NCBI GenBank assembly: GCA_030765045.1
Contig: CM060962.1
Span: 216,045,031 to 216,109,030 of the forward strand
DNA: 64,000 nucleotides
Origin: Tenodera sinensis
Taxonomy: Eukaryota > Arthropoda > Insecta > Mantodea > Mantidae
Direction of reading: 5' to 3'
In this document: one piece after another, positions 10,441 to 21,210 of the stretch
How the letters are laid out: every line of letters starts with the position of its first letter
How positions within the stretch are numbered: position 1 is the stretch's first letter
Notes under the pieces: model-generated
Database searches by the model: none
Told to the model about the DNA's origin: nothing
Seen by the model: only the letters and a program-made list of their open reading frames with translations
Position numbers and translations under genes: made by a program

Positions 10441-13200
10441 GCATTGAATATTTCAGTCTCACTCTACCCTTTCCAATCCTGTCCTCCACACTGATATTGT
10501 ATGGAACAACATTAACTACAATTTTCTTTACTGTTTGATATTTCTGAATGACATAACCCACATTGATGTTTTCTCCATTCACTGTGAAATTATTTGTACC
10601 ATATTCTTCCACTGACGTTTTTAATGTAACAGCATGTGATGACTGCAGTACAGAACAGAACGCAAAGAAATAGTGCACATCGACCAACTCTACACTGCCA
10701 ATACTGCAGTCGAACTACTGACTCAACTGCAGAGCTCTGGATCCGTGTGTTTAGTAAGATGTCACGTGTACTAGGTAGAGTTTTAGTTATGTTGATCCCC
10801 GCTCAGCGAATATTTGTCCTAACTTTGGTTATTAGAATTCGGAGGACTTCCGCACTATAGGATATTTGGTTTAACTTGTGGCATGCCTAAAGAAAGAGAA
10901 AGAGGCATGTTGAAAAGAGACACGGATACCTATCCTTCTGTCTGTGTTATTATGAGGTAGGTGGGAGAAGGTTTGACTCTTTCTATCCGATCAGTCCTGG
11001 ACTGAAGAGGCAAGTATCAATGGACTTCCAGCGTTTTTGCCCGCGTAATGTTTTATACACCCTGTCCCTAGCTTGGGTGGTGGAAGCGACTTTCCACTTT
11101 TATGATCCTTGAGACAAGCTAAACTAACGCAACTACAAAGCCCACATGACTCTGGAAAACCTTCAGGAGGAAGGGATGAAACACAGCACAAATAGGGCAA
11201 CCAGATCTGGGCGGCAGGCTTAGACGCAGGCGGGCTTCCTGATGTCTCCAGGTATTGAATACTGACGCCGATGAGACCGCCCCCAGGCCTAACTTTGTGT
11301 GAATAATATTGTGGACAGTGTAACAAATGACAAAAATCAAATCCGGTTACTTTTCTATCACTTTACAGTCTTCTAAAATTTTACTACAAATACATAGTTT
11401 TCTACAGTCTTTCGGGCTATCAAACTCACACCTGTTTTCCTCATAACCTCGACCAGTCCTTTCGGTGTCTCTCATCACTTCCTCTCTCTCATATCCTAAT
11501 TATGACGTTACAATCACTATCGATGCTCGTTGAATCTTCTTACGACATATCAACACGACGACACACACACGCACAGCTGACACACTGACCGGCTCATGCC
11601 CGTAATTCAACTCTAAAACTCTCTTGCTGCTCTTCTCTCTGGCCTCCTTATACCGGGTGGAAGAGAAGTCATTACATTAATGTAAACCAGTGGTAGTTCT
11701 CGTTATTTGGAACACATTTTGTATCTTACGTTTTTGTCTCTGACCATTTCTTACGGAGATATTTTAGTTTTGTCGAAAACAAGCTGGCAACACTGCAGGT
11801 TGTGTGGGTGTCACTTTCCCTAGCTCAGTACATAAACAAACACCGTAACGGTGTGTATTGAGAACATAAACACATACCCTACCATGTCATTCCGTTCTTA
11901 CTGTGCGAGTGTATGCCGATCACAAGCGTTAGCTCCCAAAACATTACACGAAAGCGAAAGCGTCCGATCTGTTTACATCCACAAATAAGGTCAATTCCCT
12001 GACCAACTTCAACGCAACGTTTGGACTTACTTCACGCCTGAAAGAGCTGCTCGGAGTATTCATTCACGTCTTTTAAGTGATTAATTATTTCGAAAACCTG
12101 TGTGATGTCCCATTATTACTAGCGAACCTATGTCAGATATAAGTTACTCTACGCATCTTACAAGGAACAAACTGTTACCTTTGTGCATTCTTGTGGAGTT
12201 ACGCATCCAATTTGGAACAAAAACCATTTATTTTTTCGAAATCGGCTGATCAAGGTACAAAATGCCATTCAACTTTTTGTTTGTAACGCTTCTGTGAAGT
12301 GCATAGTAGAAGAAATGCAATGACTTACCTTTCATCTGCATACTGGGGATGACGTCACATGGACCTTTCTCAAGTTCCACACACTTGCAGTGGAAATGAC
12401 GCAGTTAGAAGTTTCGCGAAAATTTTCAAACCCCCTTTTGTTTCTGCCGCTTCGATTGTACACACTCACGTACACACAGCACGAGGTAGGATGTCTTTGC
12501 TCGCTCGCCGGCATGTGGTGTGAAGTAGCTTAGCCCTATCCGTCCTTTGTTGTGCGCCGAACCCCATGTCACAGTATGATTCTCACCATTCGTATGCTAA
12601 CCAGAGAAAAACTGCAAAAAAAGCCAAGGTCAGAATGGCTGGCCCAACGGGAATCGAACGCAAGACTTCTCAAGTGCAAGTGTTATCGAAGAGATAGGAA
12701 GAGTAGGCGAGAAAGACAGAGAGAATTAAGATATTGACACAAAAACGTCAGCAGGGTTGCAGATTCTGTTTGTATCTATTAAAAAACCAGTTCAGTTGAC
12801 TAAATTTATCTTTCACGCAGTTAAATCAAAGAAAGATACAACGTGCTTCTCTAAGTTAAATTTAGAATGGAAAGAAAAAGAACTTAGTAGTTTGCGTGTT
12901 TAATGCAAAAGGGATCAAAGAGAAGTCGAGGGGGTAAAAGCAAGTCTTCCTTTTATTACTTATACTTTTTAGCTTGAGAAAGCAGACGGTGTACGATGAC
13001 AAAGAATTTCATACGTGTGATTAAAGAGCTGCCGGTGCGAATAGCACACTTACTAAGACACGCAAATGATAACAAAAGCTGTGGTTGTAATATCATCCTG
13101 CGTGCATAGATTCCTTTTCTCTTTGTTTCTCCTGTTGTAAGTAGTCTGTCACTTTACAGCTCTCTGCGCTATCTATTGTTCCATTCTTATAGATATAAAT
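10441..13200. other. No gene supported
   Basis: Only short unrecognisable ORFs. The patch 10980-11330 is GC-richer and may be an unclassified repeat. A tRNA-like B box ('gcgttcgattcccg' on the minus strand) lies near 12645-12660, without a convincing A box. The remainder is ordinary AT-rich intergenic or intronic-type sequence. Confidence 0.3.
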
Positions 13201-13226
13201 GTTTCACCTGTACTGCTACTAAAAGT

Positions 13227-13904
13227 TCTGATGTGTTGCACTCACATGACTTTCTCTACTCTTGTACTAACCATTCTTACAAACTCTTATTCCTATATCT
13301 TCTCCGTGTTAGTCGAGATAAACATTTACAGAAATTATCTTGTTGCTTATTTCCTTGTGGGTACAAGGGGAATATGAGAATACAGTAGGCTTTGAGCGAT
13401 AGTCAAATCTTTTAACTCTTTCAATTTCCATTCTCTTTGCACGGCTAATATATAAAAAAATGAATAACGATGTTCTATCTGACGAAAGTTTGTTTTCCAG
13501 AGCTCAAACAAATAACAAGGAATCTCTCCAAATAGGTTCACTCTAAAAACCAAAATGTATTTGGACATGAATTGTGCGTTTTAGCAAGGTCTACACTTTT
13601 TACATGCTAAGATTTGGTCTATCTCTTACAGTTTACCAGTTATGCAAAGTCATCAAGAGCAAACACGATTACATAGGCTATAGCCAGAAAATTATAAATA
13701 TACATTTCATTTGCTATAAAACTATCCTAAGCATATGGCATTTCAATCAAAATCGTTAGAGCCACTTTCGAGAAAATGAAGATTTTCGAAAAGTTTACCA
13801 TGTAAAGGGTAGTTTAGGGCGGAGGAATCGTCTTCAAAATGTTCGTATCGCACCTTTGAAGGATACTAAACTTAAATACCAACTTTGGTTTTCAACCGAT
13901 TGTT
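13227..13904 (+). repeat. Rep-A, 5'-complete, 3'-truncated
   Basis: Begins at TCTGATGTGTTGCACTCACA, then the subterminal motif ACTTTCTCTACT (13249-13260), the 'caaatcttttaa' interior, 'gtttaccagttatgcaaa', 'tcgttagagccact' and 'accaactttggttttcaacc'. It stops at 'tgttcgtttt', where a reversed Rep-A 3' end begins at once. Confidence 0.85.
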
Positions 13905-14010
13905 CGTTTTACTTTCTCTACTGGTAAGTAGGGAAGTATTGTATTCCACCCAAAAATTCGATGTCGAGATTTCACCGGAAATATGTTTTGAGACCACCTA
14001 AATCCAGAGG
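13905..14010 (-). repeat. Rep-A 3' end, reversed
   Basis: Starts with the 3' terminal hairpin in reverse ('actttctctactggtaagta' then 'gggaagt'), followed by 'tgtattccacccaaaaattc', 'gatgtcgagatttcaccgg' and 'aaatatgttttgaga'. It abuts the forward copy with no spacer. Confidence 0.8.
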
Positions 14011-14118
14011 TGGTAAGTGGTAAATGGTAAACAACTGCACAGCTAAAGCTGTAAAACTGTTGGAGAAAATAAACGGAAAGCACAAATTTATATGTAGGCA
14101 ACGTTACATTGCTTTACC

Positions 14119-14745
14119 GAGCGGGGTGGCTCAAGCGGTAACATCTGTAGCCCGCATTCCGGAGGTCGATACCCGCGACAGACCTTCCTGACCCATGGGT
14201 GTTTTCGCAGGTTTTCCTAGGTCACCAGGCGAATGCTGGAAACGATTTCCATGTTCTCCGAATTTCCTGTCCCTGCATTTTGTTACATTAATCATTTCAT
14301 TTCGCCCTTCATTCCGTTAGGTTTCTGTCAGGTTTGGAAGTGTCGGCGAGTGTCATGTCAACAGTACGCCAGGGAAAAAGAATGCGCTCTGGAAATCTCG
14401 CCCCCATGATTGGACGGCGAACATACTGGTTTCCGGGCTCCCTAGGGGAGGGTACAAGCCCGGAGGGGTGAAGGGAGGCGCTTTCTGAATTCCGCGTCCC
14501 CCTTGGGAGTACGAGTCGAAGGGGTGGGAAGGGCCCCGGGCTGAGTCAACCTCCGCCGGGCGATTTTAACTGGCAAAATGTAGGGATCCTGCAACCTGAT
14601 GTGTCGTGGAAACGTCCCGGTCGCCCATATGATCCATTCGCCTCATTCATCCTCCCGGTGGGTGCCTCTGTCAGGGACATAGGCACAAAAGGTCGTACTT
14701 CGGTCGAGGTGCTATGTCCCTCTCCGCAAGCTGTTATAGAGTCAT
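14119..14745 (+). mobile_element. SINE-2, full-length-like
   Basis: tRNA-derived head with A-box-like 'tggctcaagcggtaa' and B-box-like 'aggtcgatacccg', then the family body ('accttcctgacccatgg', 'aatttcctgtccctgc', 'cctgggtgcc' equivalents) and a 3' portion containing 'cctcattcatcctcccgg' and 'cataggcacaaaag'. Reverse-oriented relatives are at 16640-17455 and 26330-26805, which fixes the family. It ends in a repeated 'gagtcata'. Confidence 0.75.
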
Positions 14746-14954
14746 AGAGTCATACGTAGCACTGGCCTTGTACAGGCTTCGATCTTATTTTGGCTCATAC
14801 GCAATGTGGTGTTTGATGGAAGAAAACAAAAATCACAACTCTTTTTACAGGTAATTCCAGACTTAATAGGATGAGCGTATTTGTGTGATGAACCTCAAAA
14901 TCTCGAGTGGGATTTATGAAGACTACTCCATGAATAATATATACTTAAACCTAA

Positions 14955-15277
14955 AACCCGGCGCGACAGCCCACAAGGGGCCAAGGCCTACCGCCCAGCC
15001 GCTGCGTCCCCCACCTCTGCCCACTACAGGCATCATTGGTGAGGTGCAGTACTGGAGCGCCCCGAGCCCTCCCGGCCAGTTATGCGGTCTTCTAGACCTG
15101 AGGCCGCTACTTCTCCATCAAGTAGCTCCTCAATTGGTCCCCCCGGGACCTAACGAGGCTGAGTGCACCCTGTGCCAGACCTCCCAGAGGGGATAAAATC
15201 CCCATGCTGGTACCGGGGATCGAACCTGGGTCCTCCGCGCCAGAGGCAAGCGCGCTACCAACTGCGCTACGGAGACG
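14955..15277 (-). mobile_element. SINE-1, tRNA-derived
   Basis: Read on the minus strand, the head is 'tccgtagcgcagttggtagc' (A box) ... 'ggttcgatccc' (B box), with 'ctggcgcggaggaccc' between. The body contains 'gaggagctacttgatgg', 'tgcaccccac/ctcacc' and a 3' end 'ggccttggccccttgtggg'. Related copies: 25700-26025 (-), 44961-45260 (+), 52374-52684 (+), and a distant one at 24115-24305 (-). Confidence 0.85.
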
Positions 15278-15954
15278 GTCAAGATATACCTACCGCATTA
15301 TATAATTAATGATTACTTTTTACTTGTGTTATTTAAAATTAAATTGCCATCATATCAGCTGTCAGATCACAGCATATCTGTTAAATGAATGAAAGCGAAA
15401 GAGTACTAAGCTACCCTACCAACAGTGAGAATGAGAAAATAACCTGAAAACAAGCTGAATTATTAAGGCAGACTTTTTTGAAGAGCATTGTTTATTTGGA
15501 AATTGACTCTATTTGAATGTTCATTGATTAAAAGCGTATTAGTCTATTAATCACTTTTAGGAGTCAGTGACAAGATGACCATTTATCCGACAAATTAACT
15601 TCCTCGCAAACTTATGTTAAGGTTTAGGATTAGGCAGACTGAGGGGCCTCCGAATTCTGAACCTACGTCACATCAATCCTGTAGTCACGTGGTAATCGTG
15701 ATAGCTCCCAGGAAGGAGATCCTAGCAACCCCGCCGAACGCCAGAAATGTTTTCAGAGCAGAAATTCCTCTGTGCTGTCGCAACACACCAACCACCATCG
15801 CCTCTTCCTACAACCCTGAAACAGATAAAGTGGAACAAATGAGAAGAAGCGATGCGAAAGGGTAATGATGCACACAAAATCCGTGGTAGAAGGGAAACTA
15901 CCCTAGCATTCGCTTATTGATGCAGCAAATCCACAAAATGACTCATAAACGAGT

Positions 15955-16030
15955 GATAGGTCGCGGGGAACGAGCCCGGGATCTCCCGAATGCGAGTCTC
16001 ACAGGTTACCGTGGAGCTACCTCGATCGGT
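15955..16030 (-). repeat. tRNA-like SINE head (unclassified)
   Basis: On the minus strand, 'gaggtagctccacggtaacc' (A-box-like) and 'gggctcgttcccc' (B-box-like) have tRNA-like spacing. The flanking sequence is not shared with the other SINEs here, so the extent is unknown. Confidence 0.4.
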
Positions 16031-16424
16031 CAAACATACAAGATAAACGAACGTGACTGGACGATATTCCAAGCACTCCTAAACGTTATTGGCCTATATC
16101 TAACACGTGAGTATGAATGTAATAGTCAATAAAAATATCCCTTCGTGAACTGGCACGAAACACTGTGCCAAGAATGTTCTGTTTGAACACTTTAGAAAGG
16201 TGGAGGTAGACTACTGCGTCACAATCGGGCAGCATAAAATATCTATTACATCCTAATAATATTCTCATTTTATAGTTATTTTTACTTCACTTTATGGACA
16301 TTAGTTTAAAATAATGGGACGGAACTTAAGTGCTTCCATTTCCGACGGATCCATTTATTTGGAGGCTCAGCTAAAAGCATAAATTTAGGGAATTTCAAAA
16401 TGCCTGATGTAGAATAAATGCTTA

Positions 16425-16635
16425 GGCCCACCTCTGTGTTGTGGGGTAGTGTGTCCTCCTTACCTTCAAGAGATTCCGAGCTCAAATCTCGGTTATGTTG
16501 AGCTACCCACATAAGGTTTTTTCCAGAGTTTTCCCTTATCCTGAAGATACCAAAGTTGAGTACTCTTAACTTCTATGGATCCCGGGTTTATTTTAGCATT
16601 ATTTCATGCCTTTCATTCGTTCATTATCCGATAGG
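16425..16635 (+). mobile_element. SINE-3, diverged
   Basis: Matches the reverse complement of the SINE-3 at 29596-29878: 'gcccacctc', 'tcaagagattccgagctcaa', 'atctcggttatg', 'gttttttccagagttttccc' and 'atttcatgcctttcatt'. The head is degenerate. Its 3' end runs straight into a reversed SINE-2, and the junction is duplicated (see 16481-17036). Confidence 0.7.
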
Positions 16636-17036
16636 ATATGTCTCAATGACAACTTGCTGGAGGGGACTTAGCACCTCGACCGAAAGGATCTTTTGTGCCT
16701 ATGCTCTTGACGGGGCACCCCCGGGAGGATAGATGAGGCGAATGGATCTTAAGAGCGGCTCAAATCTCGGTTATGTTGAGCTACCCACATAAGGTTTTTT
16801 CCAGAGTTTTCCCTTATCCTGAAGATACCAAAGTTGAGTACTCTTAACTTCTATGGACCCCGGGTTTATTTTAGCATTATTTCATGCCTTTCATTCGTTC
16901 ATTATCCGATATGATATGTCTCAATGACAACTTGCTGGAGGGGACTTAGCACCTCGACCGAAAGGATCTTTTGTGCCTATGCTCTTGACGGGGCACCCCC
17001 GGGAGGATAGATGAGGCGAATGGATCTTAAGAGCGG
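16481..17036 (+). repeat. 278 bp tandem duplication
   Basis: Units 16481-16758 and 16759-17036 are almost identical; I see two differences (ggatcccgg/ggaccccgg and gataggata/gatatgata). The unit spans the fusion point of SINE-3 (forward) and SINE-2 (reverse), so the duplication postdates that fusion and is recent. Confidence 0.95.
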
Positions 17037-17455
17037 CCGAAACATTGCCACGACAGAGCAGGTGGGAGGGTGCCTACATTTTTACAGTTAGAAGCAGCCC
17101 GGTGGAGGCTCGCTGGGCTCCCCTCCTCCCCTCGTGTTTGTACCATGCCATGGGGGGGGGGCGGGGTCGGAAACCACTGGCTCACCTTCCCATCTGCTGC
17201 TGCCGCGACGCTCGTCGACACTTCCAACCCTGGAACAAACCTAAAAGGATGAAGGGTGAAATGAAATGATTAATGTAACGAAACAGAGGGACAGGAAATT
17301 CGGAGGATATTGAAATTCTTCCCAGCATTCGCCTGGTGAGCAGGGGAAACCTCCGAAAAATCCCATGGGTCAGGAAGGTCGGCCACGGGGATCGAACCGC
17401 GATCTCTTGAATGTAGGCCATAGGTGTTTCCGCCTGAGGCATCCTGCTTGGTTCC
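16640..17455 (-). mobile_element. SINE-2, reversed (one segment duplicated)
   Basis: The head lies at the right end: 'gatcgaaccgcgatctc', 'catgggtcaggaaggtc' and 'gacaggaaattcggagg' are the complement of the 14119-14745 copy. 3' sequences ('cttttgtgcctatg', 'gggaggatagatgaggcgaa') are at the left and present twice because of the 278 bp duplication. Confidence 0.8.
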
Positions 17456-17588
17456 GATATTATATATTAGGCTAAAGGATGTTAGAAAAATACGTTTTTT
17501 CAGAAGGGTAATATTCTAGGTAGTCTAAATCACAATATGAAAATATTACTAAAGACTTAATTCCTACACAAGGTGTACCAGTCCAAAG

Positions 17589-17589
17589 A

Positions 17590-17623
<34 letters not shown>
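17589..17623. repeat. Poly(A) run
   Basis: About 33 consecutive A. No retroposon body is recognisable directly upstream. Confidence 0.95.
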
Positions 17624-17625
<2 letters not shown>

Positions 17626-18387
17626 TGGAAGAAGGAATGAGTGATGCACCAACATAAAATAGCCGAATTTCTACTTTTTGTTATTTAGTTTCGTCATCAG
17701 GTTTCATATTCAGATCTAAAACATAACATCTTCAAATTTACTCTCACAAGCTTATGTCTCATAAGAAACTATTTATATTATATAACACATATATATATAT
17801 ATATATATGCTATTTCAAACACAATTATAAAACAAATTGTTTTTATAACGCTCGATTATATCATACTTCCAACATTTCGGAAACCAAACTTACCGTTTCA
17901 TTCCAAATTCCCTATTATCCCAATAAATCGTGTCACGGAAAGATTCCTTTCTATGAAAATAACTTCTGAAGTTTTACAAAACGGAGAAGTTTTCTCTTTC
18001 TTTTTAATATTCAGTCTGTGGAAGATTTGAAGAGAAAAAATTCCAACTCTTTTACCTTTGTCGGCTGCATGTTATTAAACATTAAAACCCCTCTTTTTCT
18101 GTCCAGTATACAGCCAATACTAAAATATTTTAACGGTAAATTGGACAGGTTTTTGTTTCTAAAAACAGTGAAGGTTAGAACAGAAGGTTAGACAGATTAC
18201 ACAATTCTTGGAGTAACATTGAACTGAAGAGTTGTGCTAGCATCCCCTCCTGGCTTCAGTAGTACGTAGCCTTACTTAGTGTCAGAGTACTTGCGTGAAT
18301 TGTTTTAAACAGAAAACATAATGTGTCACCAAATTCACTTTCCCAGTGGGAGGCTGTCACAAACAAAGCTTACTAAATAAAAAAAAG

Positions 18388-18430
18388 ATCTGATGTGTTG
18401 CGCTCACATGACTTTAACTACTCTTGTGTA
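18388..18430 (+). repeat. Rep-A 5' end fragment
   Basis: TCTGATGTGTTGCGCTCACA, then a mutated subterminal motif (actttaactact) and 'cttgtgtaac'. Only the first ~43 bp is present. Confidence 0.7.
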
Positions 18431-19088
18431 ACTTTGTGTCATAAGTTTGTTCGTTTCTTGTTACGTTTCAATCACTAAGAACGCCTGGAAACACACGTCA
18501 CCCGCAGCACAGCTATGAGAGAGTAGTTACCAAACTACTGTTTTAGAGAGAAATTCCCAGCTCGAAATCGACTAAACCACATTTAACATGCTCGACTCGT
18601 TACTGCATCTTCCCCGTAGACAGCACAAATTTTCTGCCGGTATTGTGAGGTGGTTTTGCCCTTACGATAGTAAAACAGCATTAGATGTCGGAAATGTTCC
18701 TTCTTGCTTTCGATAGTTTGTAAACACAAGTTCACGCTGTTCCATCCAACGTCAGTCACAAACACACACTGACGTATCCAATAGCGAGTCTGGTTGTGTG
18801 ATTAGGTAGATATGATAACTTGAGTGAACAGAGGGTTCAGTGTTTTCAGGCGCTATAGATGGAACTTGCGAGCAAAACGAACTTATGAGAGAACTTTATA
18901 TACACTCTTACAAACACTTATCTATTCCTCTACACATCTACTTCACGTTAATCGAGATAAACATTTGCAGAAATTATCTTATTGCTAATTTTCTTGTAGG
19001 TGCAAGGGGAATATGGGCATTAAGCGATAGTCAAATCTTTTAAAGCTGGCGGCTATATGATGGCGTTGAAATTCCATTCTCTTTGCAT

Positions 19089-19356
19089 GGTCAAGAGCTG
19101 TTGTTGTTGTAGTGTTTAACGCCCGCTTTTACTACTACGGCACCGCAGGCGGTGACACTGATGATACATGGAATGAAGATGGAGCACCGGTGGAATGAGA
19201 TGGCGGGGGAAACCGGAGCACCCGGAGAAAACCCGCCCAGACGCCGCTTCGTCCACCACGAATACCACATGCGGGTCCCTGGGATCGAACCCGGGCCGCC
19301 TAGGTGGTAGGCGAGTGCGCTAACCGCTCGGCCACGGCGCCGCCTGGTCAAGAGCT
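19089..19356 (-). mobile_element. SINE-4 with target-site duplication
   Basis: Body 19100-19345. On the minus strand it begins 'gcggcgccgtggccgagcgg', with A box 'tggccgagcggttagcgc' and B box 'gggttcgatccc', and ends in a (caa)n tail ('acaacaacaacag'). Flanking copies of GGTCAAGAGCT at 19089-19099 and 19346-19356 (12 bp if the preceding T is included) are target duplications. The insertion interrupts Rep-A. Confidence 0.93.
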
Positions 19357-19704
19357 AAACTAAAGAATAACGACATTCTATTTCAGATAAGTACACCTAA
19401 GTTTTGGAAAAGTACACAAATAATAAGGAATAACTCTGAATTGGTCCACCCCACAAAAAGAAAAAAAAAGTATCTCATAAATTGTTTGTTTTAAGGAGAT
19501 CTACGCCTCTTTCTGAACTAAAACTTTTTCTCTTACTTGCAAAAGTCATACAAAATCAAGAACACTTCTGAGGACATTCCCGGAAAATTGAAAATCTACA
19601 TTTCATTTGTCATAAATAGGGCTCGGAAGTTCATGCCCTAAAAACACTGAAATATGCATGCAAATATGCTCTTAAAAACTTGAAAATATGCCAAGAAATA
19701 TGCA

Positions 19705-19929
19705 CTATTTAATTAAAACAATTAATGTCCCTTTGCAGTAGACAAGACGAGTTAGTATAAGTAATAAGTAATAATTAACTGCTAAATTGCAGTTCACAAC
19801 CAACACTTTGCACAAATTTTCAACTGTAAAGCATCGTCTGTTGTCTCGCAAAACACTTTTGTAACGTGAAAAACTTCTCTCCAGGTCACAAGATGTTATC
19901 GGGGCATATTTAAATGAAGCTAACTGCTT

Positions 19930-19985
<56 letters not shown>

Positions 19986-20445
19986 GAGAGAGTGTGTGTG
20001 TGTGTCAAGTCTCTTGGTGAGACATGGTTTTCGTTTGAGGATGTCTCGAATACCGCACATCTGTTTAAAACCAGAATTTTTTGAAATTACATTATTCACT
20101 TTCTCTTTCACTTTTTATCCTATGCTACCAGGAACCGAACTTAGATCACATATTGTTTTTTCAAGCACAGTAAGTGATTCATGCAAAGGAAATCCTACAG
20201 CTTCCAACGCCGTTATGGCTGTTGGTAAGAAAGAAAAATGGCCAGATATGAAACTAAGATCCTCTTCTAACCCAGTGCTTGACAGAATATTTTGCACAGT
20301 TTCTATTAATGAAGCATCTTTCGAGTCTCATGAATTAACAACCTCTTCGACTATTTCTATGTGCTCAGCATAATATAAAACTGCATGACCATGTTCCCCA
20401 TCGAGTGTTAACTGGCGCAGGAGGAAGTCAGCTGTGCTGTTGATC
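19705..20445 (-). pseudogene. hAT transposase C-terminal relic
   Basis: Reading from 20445 downwards the translation runs 'LTLDGEHGHAVLYYAEHIE', 'DLSFISGHFSFLPTAITALE', 'GFPLHESLTVLEKT', 'KVNNVISKNSGFKQMCGIRD', and after a microsatellite 'FKYAPITSCDLERSFSRYKS' and 'LRDNRRCFTVENL'. The last part is the hAT C-terminal dimerisation region. Breaks: an in-frame TGA near 'VVNS' (about 20330), a TAA at 20115-20117, and an expanded (GA)n array (19940-19992) replacing the stretch before the dimerisation domain. The N-terminal zinc finger and most of the catalytic core are absent, so the element is a deletion derivative and cannot move on its own. Family assignment rests on motif recognition only. Confidence 0.8.
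19936..20005. repeat. (CA)/(GA)n/(GT) compound microsatellite in hAT relic
   Basis: cacacaca, about 26 GA units with one interruption (gat), then gtgtgtgtgtgtgt. It lies within the former transposase frame and reads as Ser-Leu repeats on the minus strand. Confidence 0.95.
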
Positions 20446-20534
20446 TAAACAACTTAACTCTTTTAGGAGATCTAACAAAAATTATCTTCGTACTGGACAC
20501 AAACCTACCTACCAATGGGAAAGAATCATTGTCT

Positions 20535-20757
20535 CAGAAATGCTACCAATATGAAAAATATTATACAGATGAAAAAATAAAATAGCATAAAAATCATTAA
20601 AATATGCAATATAGGGGCAATAATACTGAAATCGTGAGTTGCATCACCATGTGCAATACTGCCAATATAAAAAATATTAACCAGATAGAAAACGTAATAA
20701 AAAACCATAAAAATCATTAAAGTATGCAATATAGGGGCTATAATATTGAAATAATAT
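20535..20757 (+). repeat. ~119 bp tandem duplication inside the hAT element
   Basis: 'accaatatgaaaaatattat' ... 'aaaatcattaaaatatgcaa' ... 'tataggggcaataatactga' recurs about 119 bp downstream as 'gccaatataaaaaatattaa' ... 'aaaatcattaaagtatgcaa' ... 'tataggggctataatattga'. Confidence 0.85.
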
Positions 20758-21101
20758 GAATTTATCAAAAATCAAGAAAATATGCAGTTATATGCACCAT
20801 AAAGTCATGTCCAAATAACCGAAAATTCCATAATTCGTGCACATAATGTAAAAGCATACACTTTTAACCCCTATGAAAAAACATGGAAATGCATGAACTT
20901 CCTAGCCCTAGTCATAAACATTTCTTAAGTATGTGGTATTTTAATCAATATCGTTAGAGCCATTTTTGATCAAATAGATTTCATTTAAGTGTTCCATGCA
21001 AAGGGCAATTGGGTGGGGTTATTTTCTTGAAAATGTTCATGTCGCATCCTTGGAGAATGCTGGACTTTATACCTAGCGTTTTTGACTTATACTGCTCACA
21101 G

Positions 21102-21170
<69 letters not shown>
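21102..21170. repeat. (CA)n microsatellite
   Basis: About 33 CA units at the conserved microsatellite site of Rep-A. Confidence 0.95.
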
Positions 21171-21176
<6 letters not shown>

Positions 21177-21210
21177 GGCGCTGGCGTCCATGCTCGGAAC
21201 CTTTTTAAGA

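Larger units (their letters stand above)
19617..20910 (-). mobile_element. hAT element, structurally complete, decayed transposase
   Basis: Terminal inverted repeats of 20 bp: TAGGGCTCGGAAGTTCATGC at 19617-19636, and its complement at 20891-20910 with one mismatch. Exact 8 bp target duplications GTCATAAA lie outside both ends (19609-19616 and 20911-20918), the length typical of the hAT superfamily. The element is 1294 bp, encodes a minus-strand transposase relic, and lies within a Rep-A copy whose sequence resumes across the gap. Confidence 0.95.
18886..21175 (+). repeat. Rep-A copy interrupted by a SINE and a hAT element
   Basis: Rep-A segments 18886-19099, 19346-19616 and 20911-21175 are consecutive parts of the family ('gaaattatcttattgcta', 'tagtcaaatcttttaaag', then 'aaaacttttt' interior, then 'tatcgttagagccattttt', 'atgtcgcatccttgga'). 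The first gap is a SINE-4 with target duplication; the second is a hAT element with target duplication. The copy runs into a (CA)n tract at the fixed microsatellite position. Confidence 0.85.

Noticed and set aside
15200..15277. Possible genuine tRNA gene (also at 19270, 25950, 45000, 52385)
   Set aside because: A and B boxes are good, but each lies at the head of a repeated SINE body, copies share that body, and acceptor stems are imperfect.
18583..18765. 60-codon minus ORF
   Set aside because: Short, no motif, and typical of chance ORFs in this composition.
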